From: an uncultured Opitutia bacterium
Lineage (GTDB): Bacteria > Verrucomicrobiota > Verrucomicrobiia > Opitutales > Opitutaceae
Direction of reading: 5' to 3'
Assembly: GCA_903830425.1 (NCBI GenBank)
Contig: CAIKTR010000064.1
Coordinates: forward strand, 1 to 40,590
DNA: 40,590 nt
This document shows positions 1-7,986 of the stretch, piece after piece. Every line of letters begins with the position of its first letter. The first letter of the stretch is position 1. Below the pieces are notes generated by a model. The model had not been told where the DNA came from. It did not search any database and saw only the letters and a program-made list of their open reading frames with translations. Made by a program: the position numbers and the translations under genes.

Positions 1-1
1 C

Positions 2-1147
2 GCCAAGACCTTCCTCCAGAACGTGGGCGGCTTCCTCTCCTCCCGCGTCGCGGAGGATGAGCTCGTCCGCCGCGGCCTCCGCGCCGCCCGGGAGCCGGAG
101 GAGCTCTTCGCCGGCGACGCCCTCGCCGAGGTGCGCCGCCAGCTCCAGCCCGCCTTCCCCGGCCTCGCCCCGGCCGACCTCGGGATCGCCCAGTGCGGCA
201 TGAACGCGCTCGACGCCGCCTTCCGGGCCCTCGCCGAAATCCAGGCCGCGCGCGGCCGGACCGTCTGGATCCAGCTCGGCTGGCTCTACCTCGACACCAT
301 CGCCCTCCTGCAGAAGTTCACCCGCACGCCCGGCGACTACGTGCACGTCGCCGACGTGTTCGACCTCGCCGCCCTCGACCGGGTCCTCGACCGCCACGCC
401 GGCCGCGTCGCCGGCATCGTCGCCGAGGTGCCCACCAACCCGCTGCTCCAGACCGCCGACGTCCCCGGCCTCGCCGCCCTGGCCCGGCGGCACGGCGCCC
501 GCCTCCTCCTCGACCCGTCCATCGCCTCGGTGTTCAACCTCGACGTCCTCCCCCACGCCGACGTCGTCGCCACCAGCCTGACCAAGTACACCGCCAGCGC
601 CGGCGACCTGACCGCCGGGCTGGTCGCGGTCAATCCGGCGGGGCCGGACGCCGCGGCGCTGCGCGCCGGGCTCGCGGACAAGCTCGAGCCGCTCCCGGCC
701 CGCGACCTCGCCCGGCTGGCCGCCCAGATCGGCCGCACCCGCCCGGTCCTCGCCCGCATGCATGCGAGCGTGCCGCGCGTCGCCGCCTTCCTCGCGTCGC
801 ACCCCGGCGTGCGCGAGGTGTACTGGGCGCTCCACCCGGCGTCGCGGGCGAACTACCTGCGCCTCGCCCGCGCCCCGGACGCGGTCGGGGCGATGATCAC
901 CTTCACCCTGCGCGGACCGCTGGACCGGTTCTACGACCGCCTGCGGCTGCCCAAGGGCCCGAGCTTCGGCCTGGAGACGACCCTGATCTGCCCCTTCATG
1001 TACCTGGCCCACTACGACCTCGTGACCACCGCCGCCGGCCGCGCCGGGCTCGCCGCCGGCGGACTGGATCCGGACCTGCTCCGGCTGTCGGTCGGCACCG
1101 AACCCGTCGACGACCTCATCGCCACCCTGGCCGAGGCCCTGGGCTGA
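2..1147 (+). CDS. Cys/Met metabolism PLP-dependent enzyme (cystathionine gamma-synthase-like), 5' end missing
   Basis: The frame is open to the left edge (A-K-T-F-L-Q-N-V before the first internal GTG at 23), so the true start lies outside the window. The visible 381 residues look like a fold-type I PLP enzyme of the Cys/Met metabolism family. These enzymes make or break C-S bonds in transsulfuration or methionine synthesis in the cytoplasm. The likely PLP lysine is in TSLTKYTAS (AAG at 584-586), preceded by an EVPTNP segment and a strand with LLLDPS that would hold the cofactor aspartate. The C-terminal part (SFGLETTLICPF, then LRLSVGTEP) matches the usual end of the family. A DUF167 gene follows after 2 bp. 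metX and metW lie 35 kb away, so a joint methionine role is possible but not shown by linkage. The exact reaction cannot be told from sequence. Confidence 0.8.
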   Translation, partial: AKTFLQNVGGFLSSRVAEDELVRRGLRAAREPEELFAGDALAEVRRQLQPAFPGLAPADLGIAQCGMNALDAAFRALAEIQAARGRTVWIQLGWLYLDTIALLQKFTRTPGDYVHVADVFDLAALDRVLDRHAGRVAGIVAEVPTNPLLQTADVPGLAALARRHGARLLLDPSIASVFNLDVLPHADVVATSLTKYTASAGDLTAGLVAVNPAGPDAAALRAGLADKLEPLPARDLARLAAQIGRTRPVLARMHASVPRVAAFLASHPGVREVYWALHPASRANYLRLARAPDAVGAMITFTLRGPLDRFYDRLRLPKGPSFGLETTLICPFMYLAHYDLVTTAAGRAGLAAGGLDPDLLRLSVGTEPVDDLIATLAEALG

Positions 1148-1149
1148 CC

Positions 1150-1422
1150 ATGCCGGCCGCGCAGTGCACGCTCGCGCTCAAGGCGATCCCCAACGCCCCG
1201 CGCCACGAGGTCGTGGGCTGGCTCGGCGCGGCGCTGAAGGTGAAGGTCCACGCCCCCGCCCTGGAGGGCCGGGCCAATGACGCCCTCTGCGAGTTCCTCG
1301 CGGACCAGCTCGCGCTGCCCCGCCGCGCCGTCACCGTCGCCCGCGGCGGCAAGTCCCGCCAGAAGCTCGTCCACATCGACGGCCTGGGCCTGGCCGACGT
1401 GAAGGCCCGGCTGGGGGTGTGA
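1150..1422 (+). CDS. DUF167 (YggU-family) small protein
   Basis: This 90-residue protein starts at the ATG 2 bp after the PLP enzyme stop and is probably co-transcribed with it. It shows the DUF167 pattern: an N-terminal strand with LKAIPNAPRHEVVGW, the central KVKVHAPALEGRANDALCEF segment, and the GGKSRQKLVHIDG segment near the end. Length is typical for the family (about 75-110 residues). Members are small cytosolic alpha/beta proteins with no settled function. The start is preceded by ACC, as are many starts here. It is convergent with the MATE gene, with 4 bp between the stops. The family call is from motif recognition and is fairly secure; no role is proposed. Confidence 0.88.
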   Translation: MPAAQCTLALKAIPNAPRHEVVGWLGAALKVKVHAPALEGRANDALCEFLADQLALPRRAVTVARGGKSRQKLVHIDGLGLADVKARLGV

Positions 1423-1426
1423 CCGC

Positions 1427-2800
1427 TCACCCGGCCGGCCGCGGCCCGGCGCCCTGCCCGGGGAGGGCGGCGGCCCGGGTCAGCCGCGCGAAGCGCAGGC
1501 CGAGAAAGACCGCCGCGAACGCCAGGCCGGCCGCCAGCGCCCACCAGATGCCGACCGCGCCATAGCCGCCCCGCACCCCGAGCCAGTAGCCGCCGGGGAT
1601 CGCGACCAGCCAGTACGCCACAAAGGTGATCCCGGCGGGCAGCTTCACGTCGCTCAGCCCGCGCAGGACGGCGGCGCCGATGACCTGGCCGCCGTCGAAC
1701 AGCTGGAACAGGGCCGTGATCACCAGCAGCTGGGTCGCGAGCGCGACCACCCCGGGATCATGCACGAACCAGCCCGCGACCACCCGGCCGGTGCCGAGGT
1801 AGAGCAGCATGAACGCCACCGCCAGCAGCGCGCCCAGGCCGAGCGCCCCGAAGCCGATCGGCCGCAGCCGCGCGTGCTCCCCGGCGCCGACCGCGGCGCT
1901 GATCCGCATGCCCGCCGCCGTCGACAGGCCGAGCAGGAACATGAAGGTCGTGGCGGCGCAGGACAGGGCGATCTGGTGCGCCGCCAGCGGCACCGCCCCG
2001 AGCCAGCCGACCATGATGGCGGCGCCGGCAAACGCGCCGCTCTCAAACAGCAGCATGCCCGCGGCCGGCAGGCCGAGCTGCAGCATCTCCCGCACCCGCC
2101 CGGCCGACAGCGGGGCGAACCACCGCCGCGGGAGCGCGGCGCGCAGCGTCGCGTCGCCGTGGATCCAGCCGAACAGCACCAGCGTGCCGAGCGTGCGCGA
2201 CAGGAGGGTGGAGATCCCCGCCCCGGTCAGGCCCAGCGCCGGCGCGCCGAGGTGCCCGTAGATCAGGACCCAGTTGAGCCCGGCGTTCAGCCCCACCCCG
2301 GCGAGCATGATGAACATCGGCACCCACGGCCGGCCCAGCGCCTCGGCGTACTGCCGCAGGGCGAGGTAGAGCAGCACCGGCGTGAGGGAAGCGCCGATCA
2401 GCCCGTAGAAGGGCTGGACGATCGCGAGGACCTCGGCCGGCTGCTGGAACCAGGCCAGCCGCGCGCCCAGCGCCAGCAGCAGCCCGGTTTCCACCACGCC
2501 AAAAGCCAGCGCCAGCGCCAGCCCGTGCCGGAGGTATTCGCCGCACTCGCCCGCCCGGCCGGCGCCGCGCGCCCGCGACACCAGCACCGCGACCGGCAGC
2601 ATCAGCCCGATCCCCAGCACGTAGAAGACGCCAAAGACATTGCCCCCGAACGCCGAGGCCGCCAGCGGCACCGTGCCGGTGTGCCCGATCATCACGCTGT
2701 CGGTCACCCCCATCAGCATCTGGCTCACCTGCCCGACGATGATCGGGAGGGCCAGGGTGAGCGTCGGCCGGAGCTCGCGGAGATAGGGGTGGGACGGCAC
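1427..2800 (-). CDS. MATE-family multidrug/cation efflux transporter (NorM-like)
   Basis: The 457-residue protein has about 12 hydrophobic segments and the MATE layout: an N-terminal LALPIIVGQVSQMLMGVTDS segment with the VMIGHTG motif following, and a second half beginning near residue 240 with LGLPAAGMLLFESGAF. Family members export drugs or metabolites across the inner membrane in exchange for Na+ or H+. Length fits NorM-type proteins. The start is GTG at 2798-2800, since the next methionine (near residue 28) would remove the first helix. No Shine-Dalgarno is visible. The gene is divergent from the multi-pass membrane protein at 2898, and the 97-bp gap carries an 18-bp palindrome that could serve either side. 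Substrate is unknown. Confidence 0.93.
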   Translation of the reverse strand: MPSHPYLRELRPTLTLALPIIVGQVSQMLMGVTDSVMIGHTGTVPLAASAFGGNVFGVFYVLGIGLMLPVAVLVSRARGAGRAGECGEYLRHGLALALAFGVVETGLLLALGARLAWFQQPAEVLAIVQPFYGLIGASLTPVLLYLALRQYAEALGRPWVPMFIMLAGVGLNAGLNWVLIYGHLGAPALGLTGAGISTLLSRTLGTLVLFGWIHGDATLRAALPRRWFAPLSAGRVREMLQLGLPAAGMLLFESGAFAGAAIMVGWLGAVPLAAHQIALSCAATTFMFLLGLSTAAGMRISAAVGAGEHARLRPIGFGALGLGALLAVAFMLLYLGTGRVVAGWFVHDPGVVALATQLLVITALFQLFDGGQVIGAAVLRGLSDVKLPAGITFVAYWLVAIPGGYWLGVRGGYGAVGIWWALAAGLAFAAVFLGLRFARLTRAAALPGQGAGPRPAG

Positions 2801-2879
2801 GCGCCCAAGGGAGGCGGAGAAGGAACCCGCTTCAAACAGATTCCGGCAACGGCGAATTTGCCTGACAGCCCCCCCGATT

Positions 2880-2897
2880 CCCGGCTTTCAAGCCGGG
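2880..2897. promoter_or_regulatory. 18-bp palindrome abutting a GTG start
   Basis: CCCGGCTT (2880-2887), a TC centre, and AAGCCGGG (2890-2897) form a perfect 8-bp inverted repeat that ends at the base before the proposed GTG at 2898. A CTGACA element at 2862-2867 lies upstream and could be a -35 box, but no good -10 is seen. The repeat could be an operator shared with the divergent MATE gene, or a hairpin at the 5' end of the mRNA. It also warns that the start at 2898 may be wrong. Confidence 0.4.
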
Positions 2898-4271
2898 GTG
2901 GAAGCCGCCGCCCCCCGACCGACCCCGCCCCCGTGGGAACGCTGGGCCCTGCGCCTGCTCCTGCTCGCCTTCGTCCTGGCCGGGCTGAACCACATCCGGA
3001 CCCAGACGGTCTACGGGCAGGACTTCCTGCTCCACTCCACCAGCACGGAGCAGCTGCTCGCCCACCCCGACCAGTGGTTCCCGCAGGATTTCACCAACCG
3101 GCCGCTCGTGTACTGGGTCGGCGCCGCCAGCCACCTGATCCTGCCCGGCGCCCGGGTGTGGGAAATGGCCGCCCTGATCTTCATCGCGCTCAACACGCTC
3201 GCCCTCCAGCTGCTGCACGCCACCACCCGGCGCGGCCTCCGCTCGCCGGCCCTCCGGCTCGCCACCGTCGCGCTGGCGGCGTTTCTCCCCGCCACCCAGG
3301 TCGGCGGCATCGTCTACGCCGCCGACGCCGTGTGCCAGCTGCCCTTCGCCCTCGCGGTCTGGAGCCTCCTGCACAGCCTGGAGGCGCCGACGTCCCGGGC
3401 GCGCCTGGGCTACGCCCTGCTCGCCGGCCTCGCCCTGGTCCTGGGCGACTTCGCCCGCTTCACGTTCCTCGCGCTGCTCCCCGCGACCGCCGTCGTCCTC
3501 GGCCTCGCCTGGCGCTGGCGGCGGATCACCGGGCGGCAGGCCGCGGCCATCGGCAGCCTCGCGCTGCTCCTGCCCGCCCTGCTCGCCGGCTGGATCCAGC
3601 TCCGCGCCCAGCGCCAGTTCGCCGGCCAGGTCCCGCACCACACCTTCAACTGGGACGGCACCGGCGAGCTGTCCTGGTCCAGCCTGCTGTGGGTGAAGCG
3701 GGCGGATGTCCGCCTGCTCGACGCCCCGATCTACTGGGAGTCCCAGCTCGTCGCCGGCCAGCCGCAGTACGTCCTGCTGGTCAACAACCGCTACAGCTAC
3801 CCGGCGCTGCTGCACCTCAGCGTGTTCACCGACGTCCTCGACTACGCCAACGCGGGCCAGCTCGACGACGGCGCGATCCGGCCGGAACCGCAGCAGACCC
3901 TGGCCCGCTGGTCCGTGCGCCTCGGGCTGCTCATTTCGGTTCCGGCGCTGCTCGCCGTCCTTGCGTTTCTGGTGCGCACCGCGGCCGCCCTGTGGCGCCC
4001 CGCCCTCGCGCCCAGCACCGGCGTCCTCCTGTGGGGCACGTTCGCCCTCGCCTGGTACCTGCCGATCGCCCTCACCCTGCCCTTCGTCTCTCACGCCTAC
4101 GAATGGGGCTACTGGCTGTCGCGCCTCATCCTGCCGGCGCTGTGGGGCTTCGCCGTGGTGCTGTTCGCCACCCTCGACGAGCTGCTCCCGGCCCGCCGCT
4201 GGCTCCGCGGGCTCCTCGCCGCCGCCGTGGGCGCCCAGGCGCTCCTCCACCTCCGCTGCTTATGGTATTGA
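2898..4271 (+). CDS. multi-pass inner-membrane protein, possibly a GT-C-type glycosyltransferase
   Basis: The 457-residue protein has roughly ten hydrophobic segments, starting with one at residues 17-32, and a large hydrophilic loop around residues 235-300. A short acidic loop after the first helix (TVYGQDFLLHSTSTEQLL) and a following DFTNRPLVYW resemble the first periplasmic loop of GT-C glycosyltransferases, which use lipid-linked sugars. That link is weak and I do not name a family. The start is GTG because no ATG occurs before residue 90. Unlike most genes here the codon is not preceded by CC, and a palindrome abuts it, so the start is uncertain. A small anchored protein follows 31 bp downstream and may be co-transcribed. 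Substrate and pathway are unknown. Confidence 0.75.
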   Translation: MEAAAPRPTPPPWERWALRLLLLAFVLAGLNHIRTQTVYGQDFLLHSTSTEQLLAHPDQWFPQDFTNRPLVYWVGAASHLILPGARVWEMAALIFIALNTLALQLLHATTRRGLRSPALRLATVALAAFLPATQVGGIVYAADAVCQLPFALAVWSLLHSLEAPTSRARLGYALLAGLALVLGDFARFTFLALLPATAVVLGLAWRWRRITGRQAAAIGSLALLLPALLAGWIQLRAQRQFAGQVPHHTFNWDGTGELSWSSLLWVKRADVRLLDAPIYWESQLVAGQPQYVLLVNNRYSYPALLHLSVFTDVLDYANAGQLDDGAIRPEPQQTLARWSVRLGLLISVPALLAVLAFLVRTAAALWRPALAPSTGVLLWGTFALAWYLPIALTLPFVSHAYEWGYWLSRLILPALWGFAVVLFATLDELLPARRWLRGLLAAAVGAQALLHLRCLWY

Positions 4272-4302
4272 AGTCCGGCCCGCGCCGGGGCCAATAAGCG
4301 CC

Positions 4303-4623
4303 ATGCGCAAAACGCACCTGTGGCTGGTGGCCGTGGTCGGCTTGGGCGTGCTGCTGGGTTTCTGGTGGCACCGCCGGTCGGCCCGCGTCCCGGCTCCCGC
4401 AGCCCCCGCGGCCGCCCGGCCCGCGCCACCCGCCGAGGTGCCCATCCAGGACCGGCAGGCCATCGATTTCTCCAGCGGCCGGCCGGTGGTGAACGCTTCC
4501 GCGGCGGAACAGGCCCGGCTCGCGGCCGCCGAACAGGAAATGGCGGACGCCGCCCGGCACATCCGCTTCGACCCGACCCCGCCGCCGCCGGCCGAGCCGG
4601 CTCCGGCCCGGCCGAAACCCTAG
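4303..4623 (+). CDS. small single-pass membrane-anchored protein, unknown function
   Basis: The 106-residue protein starts with MRKTHLWLVAVVGLGVLLGF, a short basic end and one hydrophobic helix. It then has a WHRR stop-transfer cluster, an Ala/Pro-rich linker, a central part with DRQAIDFSSGRPVVN and an Ala/Glu helix, and a Pro-rich tail. The layout suggests an N-in, C-out anchored periplasmic protein. I do not recognise a family. The ATG at 4303 is preceded by CGCC. The upstream membrane protein ends 31 bp before, so the two may form an operon. It is convergent with the cluster ending at 4634. Codon use matches its neighbours, and the in-frame DNA before the ATG overlaps the upstream gene, so this start is the reasonable one. 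Confidence 0.65.
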   Translation: MRKTHLWLVAVVGLGVLLGFWWHRRSARVPAPAAPAAARPAPPAEVPIQDRQAIDFSSGRPVVNASAAEQARLAAAEQEMADAARHIRFDPTPPPPAEPAPARPKP

Positions 4624-4633
4624 GCCGGGGCGC

Positions 4634-5587
4634 TCACTTCGCGCCCGTCAGCATGTCCTCCGCCAGCGCCAGCGCCGTGGCTTCGGTGATCTCGCGCACC
4701 TCAAAGTTTCGCACGATGCGGCCCGCCTGCGCGTCCTTGCCCAGGATGTCGGCCGCGCTGGCCTGGCCCACGATCGCGGCATCCTTCAGCCGGATGGCCG
4801 TGGCCTGGATGTCCGGCACCGCATAAGTCTGGTCGCCGGCGAGGCCCGCCACCGTCAGGGAGCGGCTCGTGATGAGCACCTCGATCGCAAGGTCCGCGAT
4901 GCCGGCCAGCGCCGCCCGGTCCTTCGCCGCCTGGTCGCTCGTGCCGGTCAGCCGGCCGGGCGCGTCGCCCAGCAAGGCGGTCGCGGTGGCCTGGTCGGCC
5001 AGCCGGGCGCCGCCATTCCGGAACACCCGCCCAAAAAGCCGCTCCACCTCGCGCACCGTCTGCTGGTCCGCCACGGTGGGCGGGGTCCCGCCCTGCAGCA
5101 CATAGGTGTTCTCGCCCGAGGTCTTCGTGGTCTCGCTCGCCACGGTGCCCTTGCCGGTGGCGGCCGCCGGGGCGCCGCCCGCCGGGCCGTTGACGGCGAC
5201 ATTGATCTGGGTCTGCGCCGAAGCGCCCGCCGGGGGCGCCTCCAGGTCGCTTTTCACCGTCGCGCGGGTGGTTTCATCCTGCTCGGTGCGGCGCGTCAGC
5301 TTGAGGCCGGACGCCGCGTCGACGAGCGCGCGGTTCACGTAGATCACGATCCGCGGCGACGGGTAGGCCACGCGAAACTTATCGATGATGGCCTGAGCCG
5401 CTTCCGGCGCCACCAGCGAGGAGGCCGGACCGTAGAGGCGCTGGCTCTCCGCCGGCGGGGCCGCCAGGGTGGCCGGGAGCGCGGGGGCGGACGAGACCGG
5501 GACGGGCGGCTCGGGCGCCGGGCTGGACGGCTGGGCCAGTCCGGGCGCGGCGAGGGCCGCCGATAAAATCAGGAGGCGGGCGTTCAT
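4634..5587 (-). CDS. secreted protein with a CsgG/LpoB-like fold (inferred), last gene of lipoprotein cluster
   Basis: The 317-residue protein has a signal peptide (MNARLLILSAALAAPGLAQP), a Pro-rich linker to about residue 50, then an alpha/beta domain. That domain includes SPRIVIYVNRALVD, a helix with REVERLFGRVFRNGGARLAD, and a late block IADLAIEVLITSRSLT followed by a strand with VPDIQATAIRLKDA. The order (strand giving a protein name-like PRIVIYVNR, helix with GARLAD, ADLAIEVLI strand, then IRLKDA) resembles CsgG/LpoB-type outer-membrane accessory proteins. This is inference from pattern only. The cysteine of a lipobox is absent, so it is probably periplasmic rather than lipidated. It starts 12 bp after the YcfL-like gene and closes the five-gene cluster. 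It may be a specialised partner of the LpoB-like protein. Confidence 0.7.
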   Translation of the reverse strand: MNARLLILSAALAAPGLAQPSSPAPEPPVPVSSAPALPATLAAPPAESQRLYGPASSLVAPEAAQAIIDKFRVAYPSPRIVIYVNRALVDAASGLKLTRRTEQDETTRATVKSDLEAPPAGASAQTQINVAVNGPAGGAPAAATGKGTVASETTKTSGENTYVLQGGTPPTVADQQTVREVERLFGRVFRNGGARLADQATATALLGDAPGRLTGTSDQAAKDRAALAGIADLAIEVLITSRSLTVAGLAGDQTYAVPDIQATAIRLKDAAIVGQASAADILGKDAQAGRIVRNFEVREITEATALALAEDMLTGAK

Positions 5588-5599
5588 GGGGACGGGAGA

Positions 5600-6022
5600 C
5601 TAGCGGGCCTGGCGGACGCGGATGGTGTATTTTTTGGCCAGCGCGTTCATCGCGGTGAAACGCACGGCCTCGGTGGAGTTCTCGGCCAGGATGAGCGTCT
5701 GGAACGGCGTCTCGTCCCCGGTGGTGAAGCCCTGCTCGTCCTTGAAGACGCAGTTGACCTGGACCTGGATGCGGCGCGTCTCGCGGTTCTTCACGTTGGC
5801 GACGACCTCGATGCGCCCGTCGGGCAGCGTGCGCTCCTGCAGGCCGGTGCAGGTGACGGACACCTGGGTGGGCTGGTCGAGCAGCACGAATTTCTCGGTG
5901 TTCTCAACCGTGTATTTCGTCGTGTCCTGGGGCGTGAACGGACCGGGGGCGGTCGTGCAGCCGGCGAACAGCGCGAGCAGCAGGGCCGTCGCGGCGAGAG
6001 TGGTCAGGGACTTGGTCTTCAT
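5600..6022 (-). CDS. YcfL-like lipoprotein (DUF1425 family)
   Basis: The 140-residue precursor has a lipoprotein signal with LFAGC, giving lipidated Cys at residue 22. The mature domain has an N-terminal VSVTCTGLQERTLPDGRIEV segment, then VVANVKNRETRRIQVQVNCVF with an immunoglobulin-like beta pattern, and ends with a strand KKYTIRVRQ. This matches YcfL proteins, which in enterobacteria are encoded beside lpoB. The sequence context is the same here: LpoB-like gene, COG3014-like gene, then this one. Its function is unsettled even in model species; the beta-sandwich suggests protein-protein contacts at the outer membrane. It starts 24 bp after the gene upstream and ends 12 bp before the next one. 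The ATG is preceded by GACC. Confidence 0.85.
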   Translation of the reverse strand: MKTKSLTTLAATALLLALFAGCTTAPGPFTPQDTTKYTVENTEKFVLLDQPTQVSVTCTGLQERTLPDGRIEVVANVKNRETRRIQVQVNCVFKDEQGFTTGDETPFQTLILAENSTEAVRFTAMNALAKKYTIRVRQAR

Positions 6023-6046
6023 GGTCAGGAGGGGTGAGACTGCAGG

Positions 6047-7294
6047 TCAGCGGTAAAGTTCGCTAAGAAATAGGATGGTGTCGCGGGGGGCGGCCTCCAC
6101 CACCAGCGTAAGTTGCCGGGTGAGACTGTCGAGCCGGCGCCCGTCTGCATCAAAAAAATCCAGCGTGGCGGGATGCTCCCCCGCCGGCAGGCTCAGGGCG
6201 GCAAAACTGAGCCGCTGCGGCAGGTTGTCCCACTGCCGGGTGTCGGCCTGCGGCGTGGTGGCGGCCGCGGCGAGCTTGCTGAGCAGGCCGATCGCGCCCA
6301 AGGCGATCGCCGTGTTCTCCGCGCCGCGGCTGTAGCTGCCGTCCGTGCGGCGGGCCCGGTCCGCCGCCACCGCTGAGCCCGCGAGCGCCAGGCTCCCCAC
6401 GGTGTCGGCCGTGCCCTTGAACACGGCCTTGTTGCCGAGGATGTGGTCCATCACCCGGCCGCCCCGGGTCATGGCCTGAAAGCTGAGGTCGTCGTACGCC
6501 GGCAGCGGCAGCGTCTGGCCGGCCACCGTGAGCGCAGCCGCATGGACGGGCGAGTCGACCGCCGCAAAGCGGAGCTGCTCGCCGTACGGGCCCGCGGCAT
6601 ACTTCCGGGGACCCTGGCCGAATTCGGCAAAGACCAGCACGTTCGCCGCCGCCGCGTACGGCGGCAGCGGGAGGCCTCCCGGGGCATTGGCCTGGGCCCG
6701 GGCCCAGGCTGCGGCGCCGTCGGCCGCCAGCCGCGCCGAGGCCAGCCCCTCGAGGTAGTCGAGCAGCACGTAGTCGCCGCGGTGCGTCGCCTCATCCGCG
6801 TCGCTGTCAATCAGCTGGCCCGAGCGGAAACACGCGCGGGCGTTGTCCGGCTGGCCCTCGCGCCAATAGAGCAGCCCGCGGTAATAGTAGGCCATCACGC
6901 GCTCGTAGGGTTCGCCGATGAAGATCTTGCCGCTCTCGGCGCCAAACAGGCTGCGGGCCTGGCGCGCCTCCGCCGAGTTCGTGATGATCCCGCCCATCCG
7001 CAGCAGGGCGTCGTCCAGCTTGTCGCGGGCCTCGTCCCAGTTGCCTGCGCGCAGCGCCGCCGCCGCGATGCGGTAGTTCCAGAGCACCCGGTCCTTCTCC
7101 GGGGCGGCCGCCCGCGCGGCGTTGCCATCCACCACCGGGTCGCCGGTGGCCGCCGCCGCCGCCGGGCCCGGCGGGGTCGCACACCCTCCGCCCGCCAGCA
7201 GCGCGGCCAGCAGGGCCAGGGAGCAACCGGCGCGACGGAGCCGGTTTCTCGGCCACGGCCCGGAGGCCGGCAATTCAGGGCGAAGGCAACGCAT
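6047..7294 (-). CDS. COG3014-like outer-membrane lipoprotein with TPR-like region
   Basis: I start this 415-residue protein at the ATG whose codon is at 7292-7294, because the reading frame continues upstream as Arg-rich non-coding-like sequence and this ATG gives a proper signal: a basic stretch, LALLAALLAGGGC, then a Thr/Pro linker. The first half of the mature protein is helical and TPR-like (WNYRIAAAALRAGNWDEARD, then YYYRGLLYWREGQPDNARAC), and the second half is beta-rich with a low-complexity Gly/Ala hydrophobic part. Architecture and neighbours match the COG3014 lipoproteins found beside lpoB and ycfL in gamma-proteobacteria. No biochemical role is known for these to my knowledge. The -3 residue of the lipobox is Gly, which is atypical, so lipidation is likely but not certain. 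It probably works at the outer membrane with the cluster partners. Confidence 0.8.
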   Translation of the reverse strand: MRCLRPELPASGPWPRNRLRRAGCSLALLAALLAGGGCATPPGPAAAAATGDPVVDGNAARAAAPEKDRVLWNYRIAAAALRAGNWDEARDKLDDALLRMGGIITNSAEARQARSLFGAESGKIFIGEPYERVMAYYYRGLLYWREGQPDNARACFRSGQLIDSDADEATHRGDYVLLDYLEGLASARLAADGAAAWARAQANAPGGLPLPPYAAAANVLVFAEFGQGPRKYAAGPYGEQLRFAAVDSPVHAAALTVAGQTLPLPAYDDLSFQAMTRGGRVMDHILGNKAVFKGTADTVGSLALAGSAVAADRARRTDGSYSRGAENTAIALGAIGLLSKLAAAATTPQADTRQWDNLPQRLSFAALSLPAGEHPATLDFFDADGRRLDSLTRQLTLVVEAAPRDTILFLSELYR

Positions 7295-7325
7295 GGACCG
7301 GGGCCGCGCCGGGGCGCGGCGCGCG

Positions 7326-7958
7326 TCAGCGGTAGGCCGCGTCCTCGAGCCCCTGCTTCTTGATCTCGGCGGAGTCCTCCCACACGATCTCGCTCGTGCG
7401 CGCATCAATCAGCTGGAAGCTGTAGAGCACATAGTCGCTCACGCCGGCCGAGGCCTTGGTGGTCATGCCCGCCAGCTTGCCGGTCAGGAAATAGTCGGCC
7501 CCCCGGAACTCGGTGACGTTCGGGTCGGAACTGGCCGTGACCTGGCCGTTCTGCTTCAGCGCGCGCTCCCGCTCCAGCGTCGCCATGCGGTCGCGGGCCA
7601 GGAAGCGCACCTTGCCGAGCGACTGTTTGTTGAGCTCGATCCGGAGGCGGTCGTTGAAGATGTCCTTGTTGATCGGGAACCGCGTGTCGTTGACGATCGG
7701 GTCGAGCACGATCCGCGGCGGCGTGGCGGCATGGGCGATCTCGGCGATCGCGAGGATGCTGCGGGCCATCTTGTCCGTCACGGCCACCAGGTCCTGGGAC
7801 TCGACGCCGGTGCCGGCGACGAAGCCGCGTTCATCGGGCTTCAGCTCGGTGACGGGCACGCCCGAGGGGTTCTGCACGCCTTGGGACACGCAGCCGGCCA
7901 GCAGGGCCGCCACCGCGCCGAGGCCGGCCAGGAGGGTAAAACGAATGGAGGTATTCAT
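7326..7958 (-). CDS. lpoB: LpoB-like penicillin-binding-protein activator lipoprotein
   Basis: The 210-residue precursor has a clear lipoprotein signal with LLAGC (Cys 23). After a short linker it has the LpoB domain: DKMARSILAIAEIAHAATPP, PRIVLDPIVNDTRFPINKDIF, DRLRIELNKQSLGKVRFLAR, then ADYFLTGKLAGMTTK and the final YVLYSFQLIDARTSEIVWED block. In E. coli, LpoB crosses the periplasm from the outer membrane and activates the peptidoglycan synthase PBP1B. In this organism the linker is short, so the reach or partner may differ. Length is close to the family norm (about 200). It lies second in the five-gene cluster, 28 bp after the glycine-zipper gene. The ATG has CC before it. The symbol is given by similarity and gene neighbourhood, not by experiment. 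Confidence 0.87.
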   Translation of the reverse strand: MNTSIRFTLLAGLGAVAALLAGCVSQGVQNPSGVPVTELKPDERGFVAGTGVESQDLVAVTDKMARSILAIAEIAHAATPPRIVLDPIVNDTRFPINKDIFNDRLRIELNKQSLGKVRFLARDRMATLERERALKQNGQVTASSDPNVTEFRGADYFLTGKLAGMTTKASAGVSDYVLYSFQLIDARTSEIVWEDSAEIKKQGLEDAAYR

Positions 7959-7986
7959 GGATGGGTGAAAGGGACCGGGCGCCGGA

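Noticed and set aside
1760-4297. Long plus-strand open frame of 845 codons, antisense to the MATE gene and overlapping the multi-pass membrane protein.
   Set aside because: It has low-complexity Arg/Pro/His content and no domain signature. The MATE and membrane genes explain the DNA. Long false frames are expected at this GC content.
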